Below are positions 12,300-23,378 of a DNA stretch of 64,000 bases, piece by piece. The stretch's first letter is position 1. The number at the start of each line of letters is the position of its first letter. Source of the DNA: Camillea tinctor (Eukaryota > Ascomycota > Sordariomycetes > Xylariales > Xylariaceae). The position numbers were made by a program, and so were the translations under genes. The notes under the pieces were generated by a model, which was not told the origin of the DNA, did not search any database, and saw only the letters and a list, made by a program, of their open reading frames with translations. Location of the stretch: contig MU394066.1 in the NCBI GenBank assembly GCA_022578605.1, forward strand, positions 1-64,000, written 5' to 3'.

Positions 12300-13881
12300 A
12301 ACATATACCCACATAGCATAAGTCACATACATACCATCTACATACCAAGAGGAGGTTCTTTCCTTGCTTTGCCTTGCCCTGATCAATACTTCCGTAGTCG
12401 TCGTTTCTTTCCTTTTTCCTTTTCTTTTTTTTTCCTTCCTCTTCTCTTTCTCTCCAGTACCTTTAATCCTCTACTATTTCTTTCTCCCCCCTTTCCCTAC
12501 CAACCTAACTTACCTACTGAGTACTTTTATAACATTGAGCCTATTAATAGCCTGGTTTGTTGATCTAAACCTATATTTCCACCTATCTATCTTCTTATTG
12601 ACATGGTTACGGTATTACGATCACATGAAGGCATAACCATCAATACCGGATTAGAAGAATAAGGGCATTGTCCCCCGCCTCGGTTTACATTTTCTAATCC
12701 CTACCTGGTCACTGTCCCGCCCCTCCCTCCCCTCTCTATATCTATCTATAATCTATCTGCACTGGCATATCCCTTTCTCGTGACACTATTACTTATCTAT
12801 CAATCGAAACCCACTCATCCATTCGTCACATATGATGTATGCGGCATAGCATATTTGCTATATACACAAAGTAATTACACCATCATCCTACCTAACCCAG
12901 GTATGTTAAGTCTAGTCCCGGTAGTGAGTGAACTGAATCACACATACTCCGTACACATACGTGTATATATATATACCTATATACACATACCTACATACTA
13001 CATATACACATACATATTATGTTCTCTTGCTTTCATATCCCTCCCTACCTCCTCCCTCTTCACTCCCTCCTTCCCTTCTCCCCCTCCCCTCCCCTGTCAG
13101 CTCAGCATCTGCATCCTCCTCGCCTTTGTCCTTGTCTTCATGTAAGATTATATATCAACAAACCAGGGATCACAGATCGTTCGTTTGATCCGGCTATCCT
13201 GTCAGCCCACCGCCCTGTTTGGAATTCCATCCCACATACATATGAGACCCTAAATCCTCCCCGACCAAGCAATTCACGATTTCAATAGCTTTAAAGCCCG
13301 ACTTGTCGCGTACTTGCATCTTGATATCTCCGTCACGTCACCCACTCACTACACTACACCACCCACCATCCCGGGCACCTCCGATTTATTCCTCTTTGCA
13401 TTCTCTATTACCAACTGTTTCTACTAATGTTACCGTTTGCTGTCACCGCTTGATGTACACTCTCAAACTTATTGTCGTTAGTGTAGACTTGACCGCGATC
13501 TCGCAGTTCATCTTTCGGGCCTCGACCGTGACTTTGGCCCGGAGAGTCTCCAGTTAGCCCAGCCATTTCTCATTCCTGGGACCGACTTTCTGCCATCAAC
13601 CATCACAAACTTGGTCGAATTCTTGGGTCCAGCTCCTTTGCCCATCTCCACAATTTGCCCAGTTAGGCTTTGCCCCATCCCGCGGTGCCGTCATCTAGGC
13701 CAGGGCTCCCTCGACAGCACACCCCGATCGACCCCTCCGTTACCTATCTGTACTTGTTCCTTCATCCCCACAGCCCTGGCCCGCTGATAAACAAACGATG
13801 AATGACCTCTTTTGAGTGGCTCCCCAACCTGGGCAATTTTTTCTTTTCTTTCACCTCCTTTCCTGCTGTTGACCGCCCGCC
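12300..13881 (+). promoter_or_regulatory. Long pyrimidine-rich leader/promoter of the RBR ligase gene
   Basis: About 1.5 kb of strongly CT-rich plus-strand sequence (12380-12500, 12710-12760, 13030-13100, 13300-13400, 13840-13870) runs up to the RBR ligase start codon. CT tracts of this kind mark promoters and 5' UTRs in filamentous fungi. Short ATG-led ORFs occur (for example at 12364 and 13303) but have low-complexity Pro/Ser/Leu translations and are taken as non-coding. Confidence 0.45.
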
Positions 13882-15976
13882 ATGGCTGTTTCTGTTCAAA
13901 AGGTGCCATTGCCCGACCTTCATGGTTCGGACGATGATCTGCCAGAGCTCAGCGATGCGAACTACTTGACAGAGGTTCTTCAGCTCTCCACCGAGGGTAC
14001 TGAGGCCTATCTCCACGATCTCATTATGAAAGCTCACGCCATGGGTATCTCTACGTCACGGCCGTCTACCGCCGTCTCGGCCGTTGGCAAACACAACATG
14101 AGCATGGACATGAACATGACCGGTGCCGGTTCAAGCGTTACTGTAGAGACGGGTCATGCTCGCACTGCATCGACCGGCTCCGAGAACTCAATTAGCACCG
14201 CCCCGACCTCGCCTTGTTCTACCGAGATTCACCATGACTTCACCGGCAAGATCCTCTCGAGGAGACGATCCAGAGGCTTGAGTTTCACGCAATATGATCA
14301 TTACCTCGCTCAAGTCAATCCGAATCTCAGCCAGCCCAAGTTCCTGGCACTCCCTGCTACCGAAACCGAAACCACCCCGAGTGTTTTCAGCGTGAGCACC
14401 AAGAAGAGTTATATAAGTCTCAAGAGGGGCTTCTCAAAGATACGGCGCAGACGAAGGATTTTGCCTTCCCCTGAGGCTGTGGTCATGTTAGTCTAATATT
14501 GATGTTACACACTTTCGGTTACTAATAATTGTATCTAGATCCTGCAGCGCTTGCCGGGAAGACCTCCAGTCGGACGAGATAATAGACAAGCTTCCTTGTG
14601 GACATAGTTACTGCCCGACCTGCCTGCGAATCATGATCAACCAGGCCATTACCGACGAGTCCAAGATGCCCCCACGATGCTGCACTCAACCCATCCCGAG
14701 TTCTATCATCAAGGCAGTTCTTTCACGAGAAGAGCAATTCAGATTTCTGAAAGCTGTGCTGCAGTACAGTACGCCATGGGAATCACGAGTATTCTGCTCC
14801 AGCCCGGGTTGTGGAGAGTTCATCCCACCAAGAGCCAAAGTCGACCCCAAATACCCATTCCAAGCTACATGTCGCAAATGCCGAACTCGTGTATGCGTAA
14901 TGTGCAAGAGAGATGCCCATCCCATTGGCCAGGACTGCCCGGATGACTGGGAGCTGGAGGCAGTTTTGAAGATGGGTGAAAAGTCAGGCTGGAGAAGATG
15001 CTATAAATGCCGAACACTAGTGGAACTTACCCAAGGGTGCACGCATATGACCTGCAGATGTAGGGCACAGTTCTGTTACATTTGTGGCGCCGTTTGGGAT
15101 CCAGCAGTCGGCTGCCCAAATTTTTGCAACGGCGAGGCTGAAATGGAACGACGACGACAAGAGGAGGAAGCCGAAGAAGCCCGCAAAAAGGAGGCGGCCG
15201 AGAAAGAGGCTGCAGAGAAGCTGGCTGCGGAAGAACGTACGAAAAATTCTAAGGAGTTCCAGGCTTTGCTCGAAGAGCAAGAGAAGGAGCTGGCAAGATT
15301 CCTGACATACGAACGAAAGACTAGGTGGCACATGTGGACGCGACACGCACAGCAGAGGCTCACACTTGTTGAGAGACATACCGTGGCGATAGATAAGATG
15401 AGAGAACGGCATGCTAAGACGTCTGCGAACCTGGAAGACCGACAGGTCGCCGCTGAGATGGAATTACGGTCGACTTTGGAACAAAGCGAGCGCAACGTGC
15501 GCATTCGCTTGAAACATATGGAAGCATATTGCGATGGGCTAGGTCAGCAGCCAAATTCCGAAATGCCAGTACGGGTGGTCACGGAGCGGGACCTGCGCGA
15601 ACTTGGCCAGCAATACAATCTCGAAAAGAATATGAAGCAACTCCACCAGGCCAAGATCAATGTCATGCGTGACAGACAGGCAAAGGACCTTGAGGACTTG
15701 CTGGATCGACAAGAGGCAGAGATGAACAAGCTCATTGAAAAGAACGCAAAGGAGATAGAAATACTAGAAAGCGGGTTTGCAGACGAAGATGAAGCCCTTA
15801 CTACGACATTCAACAAACGGAAGGCGTCGAGGGAGAAGTGCTGGAAGCTTGAAATGGAGATCATGCAGAAGGAGTTGGAGAAAGACAAAGGCGTAAGGTA
15901 CGCCCCGATGGCTCCTATAGCCTGGCCTCAGGCGAAGGAGACGCCGGACGATGGTCTGTCGGCTGTGGAGGAGTGA
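13882..15976 (+). CDS. RBR (RING-IBR-RING) E3 ubiquitin ligase with long coiled-coil tail
   Basis: Two exons, 13882-14486 and 14539-15976, encode 680 residues. The intron cuts just ahead of the first Cys of RING1, and splicing restores CSACREDLQSDEIIDKLPCGHSYC (about residues 204-225). An IBR follows (about 287-330, CSSPGC...CRKCRTRVCVMCK) and then RING2 (about 356-386, CYKC...GCTHMTCRC...CYIC). Cys369 in GCTHM is in the place of the catalytic Cys that accepts ubiquitin in RBR ligases. The first 200 residues are Ser/Thr-rich and disordered. Residues from about 395 to 660 are dense in Glu, Lys, Arg and Ala and should form long coiled coils. Fungal members of this type are common but poorly studied; the substrate is unknown. 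The ATG sits in the context CCGCCCGCCATGG. Confidence 0.9.
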
Positions 15977-18249
15977 CGCGCTAACGGGAGCGCCTGCCCA
16001 ACAGACCAATATTTACCTTAATTATTAATCAGTCCGTGATTCTTTTGATCCGGCATCCGATCATGTCTATTCTGGGGTTTTCTTTTATCTGATTATCTGC
16101 TATTGCGCGGACACACGGCATTGAGATACCAACACGAGGAGATGGCGTTATGAATTTAGCAACATTGCATTGCTTAGTATTAGTCTACTAATCAAGAAGA
16201 GACGGAAGGGCGTTAGCATTACACTCTACGCGGGTCAATGGGGTGGCCCGGCGCTTTACTGGCTTTTTTTTTCTTATGTTTGGAGGCTGGACGCGATATA
16301 CCCAACCATACTTGACGAGGATGCTGCTACCTCGGGTTTCCCCCTTTTGTTTGTTTGGGAGATATGGCTGGTTAGTGGGCAAGCTATGAAGGGGAGTACT
16401 GATTTCAACGGCATTTCGTCCTGAGATAGGGATAAACGAGGGCTATCATTTAATTGTCCCGTGCTGTGGATGGAGACTTCCATGAGATACAATATTATTA
16501 CTATAATTGATTAACAAGTACAAAGCATCTAAGCTCATCTCTACTCTTGACTATTGATTGCCCATACTGTGTACTATTTTCTAGCTAGCTTACCGTATAT
16601 ATCTTATTCGAGGATCAATCCGAACTAGTACACTACAGCGGCGGACGCATCAGTCAAGAAGGGAATATAGAGGTGGTTGGGATATCGGGGGTGGATAATA
16701 TGTTCCCGATCCAAGGAGCAAAGCGGAAGAGTTGGAAGAAGCCACCGGCATTGCAATCCTTGATCCCCATCTACCTACCGCCTCACCGCGTTCGCGCCCC
16801 GTACTGAACGATAGCTATTTTTTAAGGATGCGGTCAGTGGTATATCCACCAAGCACTGTCCACTTCCATTCTGGTGATAACGAATATATCACAAGTTGGT
16901 TCCTCTACGAGAGGGGACCACGTAAGACGAGACTATTAATATCGTAACAAAGTTTACCTATCTTCCGTAGATAAAAGAGAGACCTCGGCCCATTGGCTTA
17001 CCAAGAAGTCTGGGAGAATGTGCGAGGATTACGAGGTAGCAGTCCAGAATTTGTGACGACGTAGTGTATAAGAAGTTGAATTTTGGGTTTATAATAGCTA
17101 TAACTAAGTCTAGACCTTCTAGGAACGAAGAGTACTGTTGCAACATGACAAATAGAAATGTGAGGAGGTTTAATTCCCCAACACCAAGATCCTCTAAGCA
17201 GTACAATACGAGTTGTCGCGTGCAAGACGCGGCTAGCTTAAAAAGCACCTACCAAGTAGGAAGATCACACGGGAGAGCAACACCGGGCAGAGAGTGGGCA
17301 AACCACAAGAGTGGTTATTCTGGGTTGTACCTAGTAACCATACGGTTAGCCATTGACTGAAGGTGAAAAGAAAGGCCAATATGCAGGTCTCGAGAATATA
17401 TAATACATGTTGAATGGGCTTTCAGAATATGTAAGAATTGAATATCACCTCTCCGCCCGATATAGCAGCTCCGGCGAGAGCGCCATCGAGGCCGAGTCAA
17501 TCGCAAATTACCTCATCATAAAGCAAAAGTAAAGGGACAAAAAATAAGAGGAAGGGGATATGAATTGGAAGAAGCTTACCTTTTATCTTATAGTTGCATG
17601 GTATTTACATTTTTGAGACTGACAAGTTTTAACTTGTGAAGGAGATGAAGAGGAAAGGGAAAAAAGTTAAAAGTTGAAGAAATGATTGCTTCTTGGGCTT
17701 TTTATGAAAACCTATCAGATATCAATACACTAAGGACCCCCCCACTCTCAAACCTTTTTTTTTTTTTAACCTTAATGTAATCGATAAATTGATAACGGGA
17801 GTAGACCCACCCGTCTGATAAAAAGCAGCGGATTGTAAGAAAATCCGCTTTTTTTTTCTTAAGTGGTCGGACCGTTGACAGATGGCCAAAGATACTATGT
17901 CATTCAATATGGACCGTGCTTTTTTTTTAAGGTGTGAGTACCAAAGGTTTCTCCCACTTCCGAAATTTTTAGTTAGGGCTACGTAAAATTCACAGCCGAG
18001 AAAGTGAGAAACGCAATCCGGGACCAATTCAAGGTAGGAGGACTTGAGAGCCAACATCACGACAAGTTATACCCCGGCATCACCAACCAGTAAGTTATTT
18101 TATTTCTATTTTTTTTCCCCATTCCCACATAACAAAAGCAACAAGATACCGACATCATATTCTCGTCGCTCTTTTTTATTTATTTTCTTCTTTTTTTTTA
18201 AACTCTCCTGTCTCTGACCACAACCTTGATCCAGTAGCACACCGTCACA
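15977..18249. other. Intergenic between the RBR ligase and RPL14
   Basis: 2.3 kb without a gene I can support. ORFs of up to about 98 codons near 16.2, 16.7 and 17.1 kb lack coding character. The last 160 bases appear to carry the RPL14 5' UTR with an intron. Confidence 0.55.
18090..18234 (+). other. Probable 5'-UTR intron of RPL14
   Basis: Donor GTAAGT at 18090 and acceptor CCAG ending at 18234, preceded by long T-runs and a CTCTGAC branch-like motif. The spliced leader would end TAGCACACCGTCACA-ATG. Leader introns are common in ribosomal protein genes of fungi; this one is inferred from consensus alone. Confidence 0.5.
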
Positions 18250-18802
18250 ATGGGCGACGCAACAATCGAATCTCCGGAATGGCGTAAGGTCGAGGTCGGC
18301 CGCATCGTCCTCGTCCAGGGCGAGAGCCCCTACGCCGGCAGACTCGCTGCCATCGTCGAGATCATTGACCACAAGCGCGTAGGTCATCATGAACACCCTC
18401 CTCCCCCCTTTGCGCCTCTAATGCGCGATCGGGAAACTCTTGGGGAAGAAGCAACACTAGATGATTAACCCGACCTGAATCTCATAGGCTTTGATCGACG
18501 GACCCTCCGCAGACCCCAAGCTCGTCGTACCCCGCCAAGCCATCAACCTTACCGACGTTCTGCTAGCCGACCTCAAGCTGGAGAAGCTGCCGCGCGCCGT
18601 CCGAACGGGAACCCTGAAGTCGGCCTGGGAGAAGGGTGAGATCGATGCCAAGTGGAAGGACAGCAAGTGGGCCAAGAGAAAGGACCAGACAGAGCGAAGA
18701 AAGGCCCTCACCGACTTCGAGCGCTTCAAGGTGATGAGACTGAAGAAGCAGCGACGATTCGAGGAGCGAAAGGCCCTGGCCAAGGTCAAGGCGTCTGCAT
18801 AA
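18250..18802 (+). CDS. RPL14: 60S ribosomal protein eL14
   Basis: Exons 18250-18378 and 18488-18802 encode 147 residues, a normal eL14 length. The N-terminus [20 protein letters not shown] and the KOW-like stretch [20 protein letters not shown] are diagnostic. Splicing joins DHKR to [21 protein letters not shown] in frame. The C-terminus is basic ([21 protein letters not shown] and [19 protein letters not shown]), as expected for rRNA contact. eL14 is a surface protein of the large ribosomal subunit. It heads a tandem run of three plus-strand housekeeping genes (eL14, NAC alpha, ATP synthase d), each with its own promoter-sized gap. Confidence 0.97.
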
Positions 18803-20413
18803 ACGGAGCAACGGCAAATGATTCTTCTGGTATCTTTGGGGGGCACGAGAGGAGGAAAAGGGAAAGGAGCTTTCTACTAGAGGGGGGAGGGAAGGGTAGT
18901 CTATTACGGATCTAGACTACATGAAACCAACATCGGCATGGGGTTTGATGGATTCCTCTTTTGCTTCGTCTGGCGAGACCTGTATGTCACATACACACAC
19001 ACACCAAAAAAAAAAGCTCTAAGAGGTGACCGGCGTCAATGATATATGGATATTATACACCATATTTCTTTTTTTTTCCCTTCTCTTTATTCTATTTGCC
19101 TGTTCAACACGATTCATGAGAGGAAGGAAGTCCATCGGCCTAGCCAGTTACCTTAGGTATCTAGCACACTACCTACCTACCTAGCCTTCTGCTGCGTACC
19201 AGAGGTTTCTAAGTCTATCTAAATACAGACACAGAAGAACAATCTGACCTGCTCAGGAGATGCTCGTAGATAGTGACTAGCTTGTCTTTTTCTTTCTCCT
19301 TTATAAGATCTATAGAGTCTTGGTGATCTGGATGTGATAAAGAGTATATACCAAAGCAAATACACATAGACACCTACCTACACATAACGAACTTGATGAT
19401 CTAAAGAAAATTGCTCTATTAATTCTCATATGTTTTATATAGGTTATTTATATAAGTAAAATACAGGATAGTGGCAATCGGGATAGGGAGGATGATATCC
19501 ATAGGTTACCTACATACAGTTCATGTTACAAGACTACTATGAAGGAGGCGTACGTAAAGTTATGTAAGTAGTGCCTACCTAGGTACCTACATAGTAGGTA
19601 GGCAGTACCTTCTACATAGTACATAACCTACTAAGGTCTATGGATATCACCTGCCCAGGGCAGTGAGTATATTTACGTAGGAAAGAGCCTTTAGCGTCAT
19701 TATGGAGTTTCTTCCTTCCCAGCAAGGTACATGCATCGATATATTAGGGAGGTACAAAGTACAATATTTGGGTATGCACACTATACTGTGTGAGGGATAG
19801 AGCTACTGCTGTATGTACATAACTGGCTCTTTCTGGACGGGCGACCGGCAGCTGGTGGAAGAACGGCAAACCCTAGGCATGTCATTTTAACTAAATTCTT
19901 TTTTTATTTTCGAGTTTGGTCAATTACAGAAGGGGGTGGGGGAGGAAGGGGAGGATTGCATTGTTAGAACTCTTTTTTTATTTCTTACTGAAATAAAATA
20001 TAAAATAAAAGCGTCAACAACCCATCTTCCCCAGGTTTACAACCAATCAACCCCACGAAGAAATTCAATCTTTATAAAAAAAATTGTAAGTTGGGAATTT
20101 TCATAGTCATCCAAGTTGTTTTTATTTTTGCATGTCTTTTTTTTCCTTTTTGAGTAGTGAACTTTTTTATCTTTATTTTTTACTTTTCCGCCACTTACTT
20201 TTTTTTCGAGTGGACCACTTTGAGAAATTGTGCTTGCCGTTGTCTCGCCTAGCGAGCTTTCCCCCCCTCCTTCAGCTACCACCAGCTGCTGCCACCCCTC
20301 CCCCCTTCGACATAGAGTCAAAGCTAATAATAATACTTACAACCCAACAGTTCGGAGTTTAATTCCCTTTTTCTTCCTGTTCTTCTAAGCAGTTCACTCT
20401 TTCATTTCCAACA
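18803..20413. other. Intergenic between RPL14 and EGD2
   Basis: 1.6 kb with no gene. It has a CA-repeat with an A-run near 18992-19014, clustered TACCTA motifs (19150-19195), a perfect hairpin with 10-base arms (19572-19604), and a T/CT-rich EGD2 promoter from about 20100. Confidence 0.6.
19572..19604. repeat. TGCCTACCTA...TAGGTAGGCA hairpin containing a 17-bp palindrome
   Basis: Arms 19572-19581 and 19595-19604 are exact reverse complements. Nested within is the palindrome TACCTACATAGTAGGTA (19584-19600), which occurs again exactly at 25910-25926. Confidence 0.9.
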
Positions 20414-21493
20414 ATGGCCAACCCACGTGTCGAGGAACTCCCTGACGAGGAGCCTAAGAAGGTCTCCGTTGAGGAGCAGGAGGACGATGACAGCTCTGAC
20501 TCCGAAATCGAGGCCGGCGAGACTGGCCCTACTGGCTCGACTGCCGTCATCCACTCGCGCAACGAGAAGAAGGCCCGCAAGGCCATCGAGAAGCTTCACC
20601 TTACTCGTGTCTCTGGCATTACCCGCGTGACCCTCCGACGACCGAAGAACGTGAGTGTCTTTTTTTCATATATAATACCCCTCAGACCATGTGTGCTTCT
20701 GCGTCTACATATGTGTATGTGCGTATGTGTGCGCGCGCACAAACAAATCTGCGAAGCGCACTGGTGGGAGGGAGAATTGGAGGGGGCAGAATTTGGCGGG
20801 GCAAGAGGGGCAATTTTGTGCGCGCACGGTTTCGTTTTCGCTGGCCTATTCTTCCTCGCCGAAGATCTCTAAGCCAAAGAGCGCAAGAGGGAGACATGTC
20901 TTCTCCCCTAAAGGAAGGAGAATAGAGAGATAAATACCCAATTGTTCTCTTGTTACCACGAGACGTAGAGTATGTGATTATTACTTGGAACATATGCTAA
21001 CGATTGGGTGGCTAGATCCTCTTCGTCATCAACAACCCCGAAGTTTATAAGTCACCTAACAGCAACACTTACATGTAAGTCCGTTCTCGTACATATATCT
21101 ATATCAAATATATATATATATGGGCACTCGGTGGGCCAGAGGACCGTTAAACTCACAGGATATTCTAGTGTCTTTGGTGAGGCCAAGATCGAGGATCTGA
21201 ACTCGGCTGCCCAGCAGGCTGCCGCCCAGCAGCTCGCCGCTCAGGGTGGAGATCACGACCACGACCACGCTGGCCACGACCACAGCCACGGCGAGCCCAG
21301 CAAGGCCGCCGAGGGTACCGAGGAGAAGAAGGAAGAGGAAGATGACGAAGAGGAGGTTGATGCTGAGGGTCTAGAAGACAAGGATATCGAACTCGTCATG
21401 ACCCAGGCCAACGTATCCCGCAAGAAGGCCATCAAAGCCCTGAAGGAGAACGATAACGATATAGTCAATTCGATTATGGCGCTCAGCGTTTGA
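20414..21493 (+). CDS. EGD2: Nascent polypeptide-associated complex subunit alpha
   Basis: Exons 20414-20650, 21016-21074 and 21169-21493 encode 206 residues. The NAC domain begins around residue 50 ([19 protein letters not shown], then [11 protein letters not shown]) and continues through the 59-base exon 2 ([20 protein letters not shown]) into [11 protein letters not shown] in exon 3. A His/Asp/Gly-rich stretch, an acidic stretch and a C-terminal UBA domain (about 168-206, [20 protein letters not shown]) follow. NAC alpha pairs with NAC beta (EGD1) at the ribosome exit tunnel and guards nascent chains from mistargeting to the ER. The first intron, 365 nt, is long for this genome and itself rich in GTGTG/CGCGC. 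Splice phases (0 and 2) close exactly. Confidence 0.96.
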
Positions 21494-22314
21494 TAGCCTT
21501 GGAGGTGGGTTGCGAATGAGGAGAAGGATTGTGCTTTGGGATGGTCCAAAAAAGAAAAGAAAAGAAAAGCAGAAACAGAGAGAAATAGGGAGTTATATTG
21601 ACAAGGAAATCATGATACCTGCCTTGTAATAGATTCTCGTACTATTGTAGAGCATTCTACAACCCCATCAATTACTACTATTGCTAGTACCTCATTGCAC
21701 ATGTAAAGATTACTTGAATGTACACTATCTAGCGATGATGGCATGTCCCAATTTATTATTACACCTGCCTCTTGCACGAGAATTTCTCGTGGTCGATATT
21801 CTGTCCCAGTTATGCTTTTGACAACTACTATTATCAATTGAAAGCTAATAAATTTTATATATTTATCTGCTTATTTAGTTTTCTGTTAATAGTCCTTGTA
21901 ACGATGGCGATTGATTGCACACAATATCTAAACCCCCAGTCCTAGGTTAGTATTTTAGCAGGCGAGATATTTAGTTAGAGAGATGGCACAGACCCAATTC
22001 CGGTTACAAGGTTTAGTTTATGGCGTATGAAAGTGCAGAGATCGTAAAATGGCACGTGATCCCATACGGTCACGGGATTTAGCTTGGGTAGGACCGGGTG
22101 GATCAGAGAGGCTTTTGCGGTATTCTAGTCCTAAAATCGCCGAACTTATTAAGCCGGCCGAAACCTTACTAACCTAGAGTATTACAGAGAGAGAATAGAG
22201 CCAAACCAGCCAAACCAGCCAAACCTCTGCTATTGAAAGTGCTTCACCTCACTCCACTCCTTTCTTTTTTTTTTCTCACCTCCCTCACCAATACACACCT
22301 GAATAAATAAAAAA
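21494..22314. other. Intergenic, ATP7 promoter
   Basis: About 820 bases. It holds the EGD2 3' UTR and the ATP7 promoter, the latter with a CCAAACCAG tandem repeat and a CT-rich tract just before the ATG. Nothing else seen. Confidence 0.6.
22202..22226. repeat. CCAAACCAG short tandem repeat
   Basis: About 2.7 copies of a 9-base unit roughly 90 bases ahead of the ATP7 start codon. Confidence 0.8.
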
Positions 22315-23174
22315 ATGGCCGCGGTACGTATTTAACTCCTTTCCGAGTTATATCAATTTCTTTTTTAGGGAATCAATTGGGGCGAAGGAAGAGAGGGAGA
22401 GAGAAGGAGGGGGAGGAGTGAGAGGATCTTCAATTGAGTTTTCCGAGTATTCCCTCTTCCAGACCTACCATGAGCTAATTTCTTTCTTTGTCGCCCGTGT
22501 TCCCCCCCACTACAGAAAAGCGCCGCCCTCAAGCTCGACTGGGTCAAGGTGACCTCGTCGCTCGGTCTGCGGGGTCAGACGGTCGCCTCGCTGCAGGCGT
22601 TCAAGCAGCGCAACGAGAACGCGCGCCGCAAGGTCCAGGCCCTCTCGGAGCAGCCCACCACCGTCGACTTCGCCCACTACCGCTCCATCCTCAAGAACCG
22701 CGCCGTCGTCGACGAGATCGAGAAGCGCTTTGCCGCCTTCAAGCCCGCCACCTACGATGTCGCCCGCCAGCTCAAGGCCATCGAGGCCTTCGAGGTCGAG
22801 GCCGTCAAGAACGCCCAAGCTACTAAGGAGAAGGTCGACCTCGAGCTGAAAGACCTCCAGGCTACCCTCACCAACATCGAGACCGCGAGACCATTCGATC
22901 AGCTCACTGTGGTATGTGTTTTTTTTTTGGTCTACCCTATTACGAAGATGAGTATGGATGATGTTCTCGATGCTAACGATCACACTACAGGACGACGTGG
23001 CCGCCGCCGAGCCCTCGATCGACCAGAAGACCGCCCAGCTCGTGTCCAAGGGCCGCTGGACCGTTCCGGGATACAAGGTACGTTTTACCACGCCTATCCT
23101 ACCCCATCCATATATACATATCATTAACCAATGGCTACTTCCAGGAACACTTCGGCGACCTCTCCGTGCTATAA
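22315..23174 (+). CDS. ATP7: Mitochondrial F1Fo ATP synthase subunit d
   Basis: Four exons, 22315-22323, 22516-22911, 22991-23077 and 23145-23174, encode 173 residues (yeast Atp7 is 174). Exon 1 holds only three codons (Met-Ala-Ala) and exon 4 only nine plus the stop. The main body [20 protein letters not shown], the helix [20 protein letters not shown], the later [20 protein letters not shown] and the closing [18 protein letters not shown] are family hallmarks. Subunit d is part of the peripheral stalk that holds F1 static against the rotor in the inner membrane. An AATAAA signal lies at 23373-23378. Exon 2 is distinctly GC-rich with strong C-ending codons, a sign of high expression. Confidence 0.96.
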
Positions 23175-23372
23175 AAGAATGCGCGACGCCGATACGACAA
23201 CAATGACAACCTCCACCACCACTACCACCATGATGACGGCATTTCCCTACTTTCCTGTGTGTGTACTCTAGCATTGTAGATAAGCGACGATTCCGAAACC
23301 CTGGACCCGGCTCTGACTCTCTCAAAATGGGATAGGGCGGTATGGGAAGGGGAAGGGGAAAGGGGGGGAAGA

Positions 23373-23378
23373 AATAAA
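23373..23378 (+). terminator. Candidate poly(A) signal of ATP7
   Basis: AATAAA about 200 bases after the ATP7 stop codon. Confidence 0.35.
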
